Below are positions 63,821 through 64,000 of a DNA stretch of 64,000 nt, one piece after another. The stretch covers positions 185,846 through 249,845 of the forward strand of contig JAIRPN010000004.1 in NCBI GenBank assembly GCA_031256975.1. Reading direction: 5' to 3'. A program made the translations under genes and the position numbers. Every line of letters begins with the position of its first letter. The first letter of the stretch is position 1. The notes under the pieces were generated by a model, which was given only the letters and a program-made list of their open reading frames with translations, was not told the DNA's origin and searched no databases. The stretch is from Verrucomicrobiales bacterium. GTDB lineage: Bacteria; Verrucomicrobiota; Verrucomicrobiia; Methylacidiphilales; JAAUTS01.

Positions 63821-64000
63821 ATGAAAAAAGGTCTCTTGCTCGGATTAGGATTGGCTGCCGTAATCATTGCCACGCTGATCAGTGTCGGTTATGGACTTTA
63901 TTTTCATGTGGAAAACAACGTCCTCACTCACCTCAAGAGCGACTTGAACGCCGAGACTTCCCATGAAAAATTTTCATTCAGTTTGTTGGGCGGATACTTC
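63821..64000 (+). CDS. Membrane-anchored protein, N-terminal part (cut by window edge)
   Basis: Sixty codons from ATG 63821: KKGLLLGLGLAAVIIATLIS then VGYGLYFHVENNVLTHLKSD and FSFSLLGGYF. Lysines then a ~20-residue hydrophobic helix, with the start of a soluble domain after it; a type II single-pass or lipoprotein-like export signal without lipobox. Not identifiable from the part seen. It is divergent from the 51-64 kb cluster. Confidence 0.6.
   Translation, partial: MKKGLLLGLGLAAVIIATLISVGYGLYFHVENNVLTHLKSDLNAETSHEKFSFSLLGGYF

Overview
This 64 kb window looks like a chromosome segment of a PVC-group bacterium, most likely Verrucomicrobiota or Lentisphaerota. The pointers are two secreted proteins with PEP-CTERM anchors, a regulatory HprK/HPr/enzyme I set without a sugar-specific PTS permease nearby, a uronate pathway (mannonate dehydratase plus an SDR partner), many genes without a clear Shine-Dalgarno sequence, and AP2-like domains in a bacterial mobile gene. 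The phylum is inferred from gene content; no rRNA is present.

Host block 1 (1-19.7 kb): hemN (cut by the left edge), an NtrC-type response regulator, a Memo-family protein, polyphosphate kinase, tRNA-Leu, a divergent SDR/TetR pair around two palindromic operators, a small ribbon-helix-helix protein, a PEP-CTERM beta-repeat protein, a metallophosphoesterase, two tandem LytTR regulators, an MTAP/PNP-family phosphorylase, then a minus-strand series uxuB-like SDR, uxuA, galE, hprK, HPr and ptsI, and tRNA-Ser.

Prophage (about 19.8-50.8 kb): an AT-rich tyrosine integrase, then a long minus-strand late region read from 43.5 kb down to 21 kb: gpW-like protein, portal, three Gly/Ala-rich proteins, protease-scaffold, decoration protein, capsid, connector proteins, tail tube, tape measure, tail proteins including a 724-aa cysteine-rich protein and a large fibre, and lysis genes. 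A plus-strand cargo island (PEP-CTERM protein, small HTH protein, AP2-like protein) interrupts the tail genes. The early genes run on the plus strand from 43.6 kb: small protein plus PIN protein, HTH protein, several unknowns, a stand-alone RadC-like protein, a sliding-clamp-like protein and an N6-methylase-like protein. Two short repeat families decorate this early region: a hairpin CCATCCTT-N4-AAGGATGG (seven copies between genes) and a box starting GAGTTTGGCGCA (three copies ending at an ATG). No terminase was found, and an IS256-type transposase remnant marks the right end, so the prophage may be defective or trimmed.

Host block 2 (51-64 kb): thirteen minus-strand genes, many with ATGA stop/start overlaps, for an envelope or secretion function: a membrane protein, a helical-repeat protein, an ABC exporter with fused ATPase and permease, two secreted alpha/beta hydrolases, an O-antigen-ligase-like protein with an extra C-terminal domain, a membrane rhodanese, a MauE/DoxX protein, a short acidic secreted peptide, a YD-repeat-like protein, a DUF1573 protein, a Cys-rich secreted protein and a PDZ protein. 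The last part (51.0-54.9 kb) is clearly richer in A+T than the rest. A membrane-anchored protein starts on the plus strand at 63.8 kb and runs off the right edge.
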